From NCBI GenBank assembly GCA_024687745.1, contig JAILEM010000081.1:1-64000 (forward strand): a stretch of DNA of 64,000 nucleotides. Reading direction: 5' to 3'. The stretch's first letter is position 1; each line of letters opens with the position of its first letter. Below the pieces are notes generated by a model. It saw nothing but the letters and a program-made list of their open reading frames with translations, searched no databases and had not been told where the DNA came from. Shown here piece after piece: positions 53,291 through 60,619 of this stretch. The DNA is from Lachnospiraceae bacterium (GTDB lineage: Bacteria > Bacillota > Clostridia > Lachnospirales > Lachnospiraceae). Made by a program: the position numbers and the translations under genes.

Positions 53291-53734
53291 ATCTTCCTGT
53301 TTTGAAAGTCCTTTTTACCTCAAAGACCGCAAAAACCATCTCTGAGATAACCGCTTCTCTTCCAATCTTCCTGTTTTGAAAGTCCTTTTTACCTCAAAGG
53401 CCGAAAAAAACGTCTCTGAGATAACCGCCTCTCTTCCAATCTTCCTGCTTTGAAAGTCCTTTTTACCTCAAAGACCGCAAAAGCCATCTCTGAGATAAAC
53501 ACTCTTCTTGAAATCAGAAATTTAGAAATTTGTTATTTATCTCAGGAACCGGAAATTTTCCCTTTGAGGTATATATGCTTTCTTCGGATTTCCATTCGTA
53601 AAAATCTTGTTTGACTCAAAGCACAGAAATTTTTCTCCTTAGATAAAAACACTTTTTCCAAACGCATATTTTCAGAAATCTTGTTTACCTCAAACACCGG
53701 AAATCTTCCCCCTGAGGTAAATACACTTTTTCAG
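53291..53734. repeat. Six-unit 74-bp tandem array built on TTTACCTCA-N20-TGAGGTAAA
   Basis: Corresponding points occur at 53317, 53391, 53465, 53539, 53613 and 53687, an exact 74-bp period. Units 1-3 are near identical along their length; units 4-6 keep only the palindromic arms and parts of the middle (ACCGGAAA). In every unit the two 9-bp arms are separated by exactly 20 bases. Arms of unit 6 are perfect (53684-53692 and 53713-53721). The array fills the gap between the six-repeat membrane protein and the SPFH gene, in the 5' region of the latter. Confidence 0.9.
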
Positions 53735-53750
53735 ACCCCTGTTTGCTCCT

Positions 53751-55631
53751 CTATTTATCATTCAGGCTGAAATAATAATAATCATGACCCTCTGCGTCTG
53801 TATAAGGCGTCTCATCTATACGGTACGGTCTTGCCTCCGTCACGATATCAGAGGTCTTCCTGCTGAGCTCCCTGCTGTTATACCCGATCTGGAAGATGGT
53901 CCCGTCATACCATTCAGGACAGGTTACCGTTATCTTTCCGTACATGATGGGATATTCATAGCTCTTTTCAAATTCTGTATTTACATAAAGATCTTTTCCG
54001 GGGATACTGCTCTCTATCTTTACAAGTCCATTCTCATCTGTCTCGGTATCTTCACTGAATTCAAAATAGATCCCTGAATATCTGTCAAGTGCCGTATACC
54101 AGAAGAAAGGCTTTGCTCCTTCATCGTTAACGGCATCACTCAGATCAAAGAAGCCCTCAAGTATGACCTCCTTATAGCCATCAATGACACCATCTGTGTT
54201 TTCTGTGATGCTCACTGTTGTGGGAAGTGTAACCTCCTCAAGATCCTCTTCGGTTGTAGAATTCATGGTTGTGAATGAAAACTCTCCCTGAGGAGTGATC
54301 TTAAGATTGTTTGCGGTCATAAAGCCTAACATACTTTCACTCTTAAGATACTCATCCACTACACCTCCATCAGAATCCCTGCTCTCATCTCCCTGTGAAG
54401 CTTCTCCCTGTGAAGAGTAACCGTCTGAAGCATCCCCTTCCGATCCTTCCCCGGAATCTCCCTCTCCAAAGAAATCATCGGAATTTTGCACCTCATTAAG
54501 AAGGTTATCTATCGGAGTGATCCCGGTTGATGCACCACCCTGTTCTGCTTCTAGCGTTTCTTCTGCTTCTACCGTTTCTTCCGATTCGGTTTTATCAGTA
54601 TTCATCGCAGATTCATACATATCGGGTTCAGACTCTTTATCTCTGTTTATGAGCATAACGGCAATTAAAACTATGGCTATGGCAGCGACAGGAACTATAA
54701 AGATCCACTTCTTACTCTTAGCACTTCCCGAACCATCATTAAACTGCTTTTCTTCGGCTATCTGCATAGCCCTCTGCACGGTTGCATTTCCCCCGGAACT
54801 GCCTGTAAAGCTGTCTACGTTCTGCCTCTGTGGATGCCTTATTCCCGACTGCGGAGCACCTCCTGCCGGTGGCACATCTCCATACCCGCCTGTCCCGCCC
54901 ATAGGAGGTGCATGTCGGACATTCATTGTACTGTCTATATCAGGCGCATTCCCGTAAGATCCTGTTACCTGTCCTGAAGACTGTGCGCCTCCATATCCGC
55001 CTGTTCCACCCATAGGAGGTGCATGTCGGACATTTACCGTACTGTCTATATCAGGCGCATTCCCGTACGATCCTGTTACCTGTCCTGAAGACTGTGCGCC
55101 TCCGTATCCGCCTGTTCCACCTGCAGGCGGTGCATGTCGGACATTTACCGTACTGTCTATATCGGGGGCATTCCCGTACGATCCTGTCACCTGCCCGGCT
55201 GATCGTGAACCTACGTCCCCACCTGTTCCTCCTGCAGGCGGTGCATGTCGGACATTCACTGTACTGTCTATATCGGGCGCATTCCCGTAAGATCCTGTCA
55301 CCTGCCCGGCTGACTGTGCGCCTCCGTCCCCGCCTGTTCCTCCCACAGGCGGTGCATGTCGGACATTCATCGTACTGTCTATATCGGGGGCATTACCGTA
55401 CGATCCTGTCACCTGCCCGGCTGATCGTGAACCTACGTCCCCGCCTGTTCCTCCCACAGGCGGTGCATGTCGGACATTTACCGTACTGTCTATATCGGGG
55501 GCATTACCCCCATCGAATCCCGGATCATCCTCCAAAATCGGATATTCAGCCTCACAGGCCGGACATATCGTCGCTCCCGGAGGAATTATCGTACCGCAGT
55601 ATTCACATATTCTCTGACCTTTTCCAGACAT
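53751..55631 (-). CDS. Zinc-ribbon, 37-aa-repeat membrane protein of unknown function
   Basis: A 626-aa protein (start moved to the ATG at 55631, AGAGGGA upstream). Residues 5-32 form a zinc ribbon (ICEYCGTIIPPGATICPACE). Six copies of a 37-residue unit follow, centred on GNAPDIDSTVNVRHAPPVGG and rich in Gly, Pro and Ser. One membrane segment (WIFIVPVAAIAIVLIAVMLI) comes near residue 315, then an acidic linker and an extracellular beta-rich domain of about 200 residues. The repeats are cytoplasmic. Each holds the same Asp-Ser-Thr-Val segment, a plausible kinase target given the neighbouring Ser/Thr kinase and FHA protein; this is inference. Confidence 0.8.
   Translation of the reverse strand: MSGKGQRICEYCGTIIPPGATICPACEAEYPILEDDPGFDGGNAPDIDSTVNVRHAPPVGGTGGDVGSRSAGQVTGSYGNAPDIDSTMNVRHAPPVGGTGGDGGAQSAGQVTGSYGNAPDIDSTVNVRHAPPAGGTGGDVGSRSAGQVTGSYGNAPDIDSTVNVRHAPPAGGTGGYGGAQSSGQVTGSYGNAPDIDSTVNVRHAPPMGGTGGYGGAQSSGQVTGSYGNAPDIDSTMNVRHAPPMGGTGGYGDVPPAGGAPQSGIRHPQRQNVDSFTGSSGGNATVQRAMQIAEEKQFNDGSGSAKSKKWIFIVPVAAIAIVLIAVMLINRDKESEPDMYESAMNTDKTESEETVEAEETLEAEQGGASTGITPIDNLLNEVQNSDDFFGEGDSGEGSEGDASDGYSSQGEASQGDESRDSDGGVVDEYLKSESMLGFMTANNLKITPQGEFSFTTMNSTTEEDLEEVTLPTTVSITENTDGVIDGYKEVILEGFFDLSDAVNDEGAKPFFWYTALDRYSGIYFEFSEDTETDENGLVKIESSIPGKDLYVNTEFEKSYEYPIMYGKITVTCPEWYDGTIFQIGYNSRELSRKTSDIVTEARPYRIDETPYTDAEGHDYYYFSLNDK
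54880..55505. repeat. 111-bp in-frame tandem repeat, six copies
   Basis: The motif GCATGTCGGAC recurs at 54910, 55021, 55132, 55243, 55354 and 55465, always 111 bp apart, coding for 37 residues per unit. The copies differ mainly at silent positions and at the middle GGTGGxGG part. Confidence 0.92.
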
Positions 55632-55792
55632 CTCTCTTCCCTCTGCATATAACATTTTATGTAAACTAATTTTATATAAAGAACCCTAATCTGTATAAGA
55701 TACCTATTTTATATAAGAAACATATCCCCGTTTCAGTAAGTCCCGGATCATTCATTCAGAACTCGTATGCAAGCCCTGATCTCAAGTTCTCC

Positions 55793-58102
55793 CTACCCGT
55801 TCTCCTTAGCGACTGTCTGTAATACCAGTCTTGCTATGATCAGAAACAGAACTACAAATAACAGTAAAAGCCCCCAGTCATGAAAAAGATTGCTCTTTGT
55901 AAATTCAAAGCATTCCTCCGCCAGATGTTTAAGGGGCAGGCCCTGCTGCTGAAGAGCCAGATCGAGCTCATTCAGATTTGCAGTCGTTCCGTAAGCCTCC
56001 ATACTCCAGCGGCAGGTCGCAAACCATGAAATGATCTTGGTCGCTCCGGAGAGCGCAAACATCATTCCCGAAAAAAGGATCTGCGGCATCAGAAGTATCG
56101 GTGCTACCGTCATAGCCCTGTCGGCATTTGTAAAGAGTGCCGATACAAAAAGTCCCATGGCCGATGCGGATACTGCAGTAAGGAAGGTTGTTAAGAATAT
56201 CTCAAGGAAGGGGCTCATTAACACTCCCTCCTCAGGGAGTCCCACCGCTATGGCAAATACCGCAACCATAAGAAGGCTCTGTATGAGACACATAAATCCA
56301 AGCACGGCTATCTTTGAGATAATATAATTTGTAAGTGAAAGACCCGTCATATACTCTCTTCTTAAGATCGTCCTCTCCTTACAGACCTCCTGGATAGCAT
56401 TTAGCATACCTACCCAGAACGCACAGCAGGATAAGGAGAAAAGAAGACTCTTGGTCATCTCATACTGCTTAAACTGCTCCCCGTCGGAAACAAAGGATAT
56501 GAGGATGGCAAGTAAAGGAGCCTGCAGCATAAGAAGTATAAGCCTCTGCCTGTCATTCATCACAAGCTTAACATATCTCTGACAGAGTACAGGAAGCTGG
56601 TTTGCTTTTTTCTCCTTCTTCTTAGGTACGACAGCTTTCTGCTCTGTTCTCGTCTTCCCACCCTGCGCTGAAGCCACAGTTGCGTCATATCTCTGTCTTA
56701 CTTCCTTTGCGTGATCGGTTATCATACCGTATACATCCACAACATCCGATACCTCAAAGAATCTGAGAGCATCATCGTAGGATCCGAAGAAACAGAGGTT
56801 TCCACCCTTCCCCATAAATACGATCTTGTCACACATCCTGAGCTGAAGGGTACTGTGTGTTACAAGGATCACGGTCTTACCGCCGTCTGCCATCTCACGA
56901 AGAGAAGTCATCAGGTTTCTCTCTGTCCCCGGATCCAGCCCCGATGAGGGTTCATCGAGGAATAACAGATTAGGATCAGACAGAAGCTCAACCGCTATGC
57001 TTGCCCTCTTCTTCTGGCCGCCACTGAGCGCCTTTATAAAGCTCTTCTTTTTTTCTGTGAGCTCCACAAGACTGATAGCCCTGTCGATAGCTGCCTCTCT
57101 CTCCTTTTGTGAGGTATCGGGCGGAAGCCTTAACTTCGAGGTATACAGGAGCATATCGTAAAGTGTGAGGTTATCATATACGATATCAGACTGTGGTACA
57201 TAACCGATGAGTTTCTTTAATGAATCAAAGTTTTCATACAGATCCGCACCGTTTATATATACATGACCCGAAGCAGGATGAAGATATCCGCTCATCGCAT
57301 TTAATATCGTAGACTTACCGGCTCCGGAACCTCCGATTATCGCTATCAGCTCGCCGGGTTTTATATTAAGGCTTACATCGTTGCAGGTTATAAAGGCCTT
57401 GTCACCCTTACCCCTCTTTATGATCACGTTTTCCGCATCCACGGAAATACCGCCTCCGTAGAAGCAGTAGGATATCATCTGCGAAGTAAATATAAGCTTC
57501 GAGTTTGTGATCATTATGACATCTTTTTCGTGTAGCTGCTGTCTGGCGGTTATACGCCTGTTATTTACTATCACTCCGTTCGTGCTGCTGTTATCCTCTA
57601 TAAAATACTGTCCGTTAGAGAATGTTATCCTTGCATGCAGCTTGGAAACGCTGATATGGGGAAGTACCACCATACATCCGCTTTCCCTACCTATGGTGAT
57701 CTCCTTCTGTCCCTGAAGCATTAAGGTATTCCATCTGTTGGGTGAATCAGCTGCGGAAAAAACAAACAGAACTCCCTCCGCGATAGTTTCCACACCGTCA
57801 TCTATCCTTATAAAATCACCTTCACATAAGGACCTTTGAATTATGGAAGCGTTATTGTATATGAGACCGTTGGTACTTGGTGATGCTCCGTAAAAGGCCC
57901 TGTCCTCCATGGACCACTGTCCGTTTGCAAAAAAGAAACGTCCGTGCTCGGCTGATACAAGCTTTGAAGTAAGCACGATATCATTTCCCGGCGCACGTCC
58001 AAAGCTTATCTCATTTTTCCCAAAATCCAAAAGCCTTATATTGACGGGGGCATTACTTCCGTCAAATATCGAAACTATCAGATCAAACTTATCAATATCC
58101 AT
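55793..58102 (-). CDS. FHA-FHA-ABC transporter (ABCG-like half transporter)
   Basis: A 769-aa protein; the ATG at 58102 with GGAGGG upstream replaces the track start, which ran into the PP2C gene. Two FHA domains come first (about 25-105 with SFGRAPGNDIVL and STNGLIYNN; about 125-205 with TIGRESGCMVVL, SVSKLHARI and STNGVIVNN). Both keep the Arg, Ser and Asn that bind phospho-threonine. An ABC ATPase follows (GGSGAGKST, LSGGQKKRASIAVELL, LFLDEPSSGLDPG), then an ABC2-type membrane domain of six segments. This is the ABCG domain order with phosphopeptide sensors in front. Cargo is unknown. Confidence 0.9.
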   Translation of the reverse strand: MDIDKFDLIVSIFDGSNAPVNIRLLDFGKNEISFGRAPGNDIVLTSKLVSAEHGRFFFANGQWSMEDRAFYGASPSTNGLIYNNASIIQRSLCEGDFIRIDDGVETIAEGVLFVFSAADSPNRWNTLMLQGQKEITIGRESGCMVVLPHISVSKLHARITFSNGQYFIEDNSSTNGVIVNNRRITARQQLHEKDVIMITNSKLIFTSQMISYCFYGGGISVDAENVIIKRGKGDKAFITCNDVSLNIKPGELIAIIGGSGAGKSTILNAMSGYLHPASGHVYINGADLYENFDSLKKLIGYVPQSDIVYDNLTLYDMLLYTSKLRLPPDTSQKEREAAIDRAISLVELTEKKKSFIKALSGGQKKRASIAVELLSDPNLLFLDEPSSGLDPGTERNLMTSLREMADGGKTVILVTHSTLQLRMCDKIVFMGKGGNLCFFGSYDDALRFFEVSDVVDVYGMITDHAKEVRQRYDATVASAQGGKTRTEQKAVVPKKKEKKANQLPVLCQRYVKLVMNDRQRLILLMLQAPLLAILISFVSDGEQFKQYEMTKSLLFSLSCCAFWVGMLNAIQEVCKERTILRREYMTGLSLTNYIISKIAVLGFMCLIQSLLMVAVFAIAVGLPEEGVLMSPFLEIFLTTFLTAVSASAMGLFVSALFTNADRAMTVAPILLMPQILFSGMMFALSGATKIISWFATCRWSMEAYGTTANLNELDLALQQQGLPLKHLAEECFEFTKSNLFHDWGLLLLFVVLFLIIARLVLQTVAKENG

Positions 58103-58116
58103 TTTTCCCTCCTCTG

Positions 58117-58896
58117 TCAACCAAACAGACCGCTCAGTCCGGTTTTTTTCTTTTTTACCCTGCAAAGAATGATCGTGATATTGTCCCTTCCGCCATTCTC
58201 AAGTGCAGTATTTAAAAGTGTAATAGTTGCATCCTCTATCGTATTCGTGGAAATGACACGGCTTATCTCGTCTTCGGATACCATATCCGTCAGCCCGTCC
58301 GAACATATAAGGTAGGTATCTCCATCCATAAGCTCTCCGGTCGCAACATAGGGTTCTATCTGTAATTCCTCCGGTGGTATTCCGAGATTCTGCGAAAGTG
58401 GCGGTTTATTTCCTATCTTATATGGCGCAACATGATCGACGGATATCTGCTTAAGTTCTCCGGAAACAAGTCTGAATATCCTGCTGTCACCAATATTGCA
58501 GAGTGTTATCCCGTTATTGTCAAAATATAACATGGCTCCCGTTGTACCCATGGATTGTATGTTATTATCCCGGGCATACCTGTATATCTTCTCATTAGCC
58601 TTTTCGCAAAGTGTAAGGAGCATATCGATCGGGTCTTCATCTGCCCTCTTTTCTATACCTGCGGCGCACTCTGATGCAAGAAAGGATGCCATTTCTCCGC
58701 ATTCCTCTCCTCCCATTCCGTCAAACACCCCTATGAGAAGGCCTTTGTCTCCCGTCGATACTCCTTTTAAGGGTTTCTCCATGCTGCGTTCATGGTTTTT
58801 AAGATATACACCGTCTGCTATAAAATTATCCTGATTGATCTGTCTTCTTCTTCCTATGTCACAGATCAAACAATAAGATATCTCAAACTGTGTCAT
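58117..58896 (-). CDS. PP2C-type protein phosphatase (Stp-like)
   Basis: A soluble 259-aa Ser/Thr phosphatase. Motifs are RRRQINQDN, GVFDGMGGEECGE, GTTGAMLYFDNNGITLCNIG with SRIF, CSDGLTDMVSEDEI and GGRDNITIIL, together giving the two-metal site. It lies between the kinase and the FHA transporter, and is the expected partner that reverses the kinase. Confidence 0.93.
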   Translation of the reverse strand: MTQFEISYCLICDIGRRRQINQDNFIADGVYLKNHERSMEKPLKGVSTGDKGLLIGVFDGMGGEECGEMASFLASECAAGIEKRADEDPIDMLLTLCEKANEKIYRYARDNNIQSMGTTGAMLYFDNNGITLCNIGDSRIFRLVSGELKQISVDHVAPYKIGNKPPLSQNLGIPPEELQIEPYVATGELMDGDTYLICSDGLTDMVSEDEISRVISTNTIEDATITLLNTALENGGRDNITIILCRVKKKKTGLSGLFG

Positions 58897-58923
58897 ATGA
58901 TCTCCCTTTCTGTTGATCTGATC

Positions 58924-60480
58924 CTATATACCAAACTCCTCCATAACCAGCAGGAGTATGGTCATAACGATAACAAAGCCAAAAAAAGCAGCTAACGCGA
59001 TAAAAATTATCTTTATCACCTTTGCAGGAACAGACTCCTCTTTTCCCTTTTTTTCTTTTTTAGTCTGAGGGGCCTTCCTTACTACTGTTGACTGTCCCGC
59101 ATATGGGTCAGGTCGTCCGGAGCCTTGTTGCAGAGTCCTGACATTTATATTGTTCCGGTTCGTGTTTGGCCCGGATGTATTGACCTGTTCGTTAACGGGT
59201 CTCGCCGTATTAACTCCAGCATTGTTCCGGTTCGTGTTTGGTCTGGATGTATTGACCTGTTCGTTAACGGGTCTTGCCGTATTAACTCCTGCAATGTTCC
59301 GGTTCGTGTTTGACCCGGATGTATTGACCTGTCCGTTAACGGGTCTTGCCGTATTAACTCCCGCATTGTTCCGGTTCGCGTTTGGTCCGGATGTATTGAC
59401 CTGTCCGTTAACGGGTCTTGCCATATTAACTCCAGCATTGTTCCGGTTCGTGTTTGGCTTTACGCTTTGAACATCTCCGTACCCGGCATTTGTCTGTCTT
59501 ACCTTAGCTGCCCTGTCCGGTGCTACTGCATTGACATCAGGCTTCACAGCAGCGGTCTTTTCTGTTTTTACGCCGTTAGCAAGATTTTCGAGAGCCCTTT
59601 TCATCTCCGATGCATTTCTGTATCGCATATTGGGATCATAGGCCGTGGCTTTTAAAATAATTGCTGCCATCTCCTCGGATGCATACCTTGGAGGCGGCAG
59701 AGGTTCCCCGTCAAGCCTTCTTCTTACGGCCGCCATTCTCTCATTGGGATTAAGATTCGTCTGCGGCGTAAGAAACGGCATGAGCTTTCCGTTTAGAAAT
59801 CTGTACAGCACAAGACCGAGTGAATAAAGGTCCACAGTCTCATTATAGGATGTTCCCTTTTCAACCTCAGGAGCCATATAGTTAAAGGTTCCCTTCTGGG
59901 ATAAGGAGCCTGCTATATTTTCAAGCTTCCTTGCGACTCCGAAGTCCCCAAGCTTATAATCCCCATACTCGTTTATGAAGATATTTTCGGGCTTTATATC
60001 CCTGTGAATGACCTTTCTCCTTGCGCAGATCTCAAGAGCCCTGCATATATCTATACCCAGGTTTATAACAGCCTTCTCGGGAAGATTTTCATTTTCCAGA
60101 AAGGAATTGAACGGGGTCAGAAGCTCCATTCGTATAAGGATCGTAAATCCTAACTTTTCAGTATTCTCTATGACCTTATAATCCTCAACACTGACTATGT
60201 TCTGAACACCCTTAAAGGATTCCATCAGCTGTATCTCACCGACAAAATCGTTTACTATCCCTGAAAGATATGTCCTTGTGTCATCCTCAGTAAACCCTTC
60301 AGCTCTTAATGAATCCAGCTCACCCTCATCTGAAGGAATGGTAATGACCTTGATAGCCGACTTACTTTCTACGGAATAATCGTTCCTGACAGCCTCATAT
60401 ACAACGCCGTAGGCACCCTTCCCAAGCTGTTTCACCACGGACCATTCGGGCCAGGTGCGTTTTATCACATCATTTTCCAC
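58924..60480 (-). CDS. Membrane Ser/Thr protein kinase with repeat linker
   Basis: A 518-aa Hanks-type kinase. The kinase domain (about 12-290) has the glycine loop LGKGAYGVVYEA, Lys44 in AIKV, HRD at 159-161 (VIHRDIKPENIFINEYGDYK), DFG near 179 and APEVEKGTSYNETVDLYSLG. A linker of about 190 residues has five copies of a 24-residue Asn/Thr/Arg-rich unit (NAGVNTARPVNGQVNTSGPN). A single C-terminal membrane helix (VIKIIFIALAAFFGFVIVMT) follows with only a few residues outside, so it lacks PASTA or other sensor domains. It heads the kinase, PP2C, FHA-ABC run. Confidence 0.93.
   Translation of the reverse strand: MENDVIKRTWPEWSVVKQLGKGAYGVVYEAVRNDYSVESKSAIKVITIPSDEGELDSLRAEGFTEDDTRTYLSGIVNDFVGEIQLMESFKGVQNIVSVEDYKVIENTEKLGFTILIRMELLTPFNSFLENENLPEKAVINLGIDICRALEICARRKVIHRDIKPENIFINEYGDYKLGDFGVARKLENIAGSLSQKGTFNYMAPEVEKGTSYNETVDLYSLGLVLYRFLNGKLMPFLTPQTNLNPNERMAAVRRRLDGEPLPPPRYASEEMAAIILKATAYDPNMRYRNASEMKRALENLANGVKTEKTAAVKPDVNAVAPDRAAKVRQTNAGYGDVQSVKPNTNRNNAGVNMARPVNGQVNTSGPNANRNNAGVNTARPVNGQVNTSGSNTNRNIAGVNTARPVNEQVNTSRPNTNRNNAGVNTARPVNEQVNTSGPNTNRNNINVRTLQQGSGRPDPYAGQSTVVRKAPQTKKEKKGKEESVPAKVIKIIFIALAAFFGFVIVMTILLLVMEEFGI
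59151..59460. repeat. 72-bp in-frame tandem repeat in the kinase gene, about five copies
   Basis: TGTTCCGGTTCG starts at 59151, 59223, 59295, 59367 and 59439, exactly 72 bp apart, each unit coding for 24 residues. Copies are nearly identical, so length is likely to vary between strains. Confidence 0.92.
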
Positions 60481-60517
60481 TTTTCATCCCTCGCACATAT
60501 ATTTTTTATCTATCTAT

Positions 60518-60619
60518 CTCCGCTTCTGACTCCTGTCAGTCATAACTCATATATACCGGGCAGCTTACTTAATGTCCCATATCTCCGGTTCTGACCTGTC
60601 AGTCATAGCTTGTATATAC
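60518..60619. repeat. Partial duplication of the 3' end of the beta-solenoid gene
   Basis: CTCCGCTTCTGAC onward (60518-60557) is repeated as CTCCGGTTCTGAC onward (60583-60619). The second copy includes the last seven codons of the 1102-aa protein gene; the first lies in the gap before the kinase gene. It looks like a remnant of a small tandem duplication. Confidence 0.6.

Noticed and set aside
53291-53734. CRISPR array
   Set aside because: The stretches between the palindromes are not unique spacers: they are nearly identical in the first three units. There are no cas genes.
55019-55669. Plus-strand 216-aa ORF opposite the 37-aa repeats
   Set aside because: It is an open frame produced by the 111-bp repeats on the opposite strand and has no ribosome binding site.
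59150-59470. Plus- and minus-strand repeat ORFs within the kinase linker
   Set aside because: 72 is divisible by three, so any stop-free unit yields long shadow ORFs. The kinase frame is the real one.
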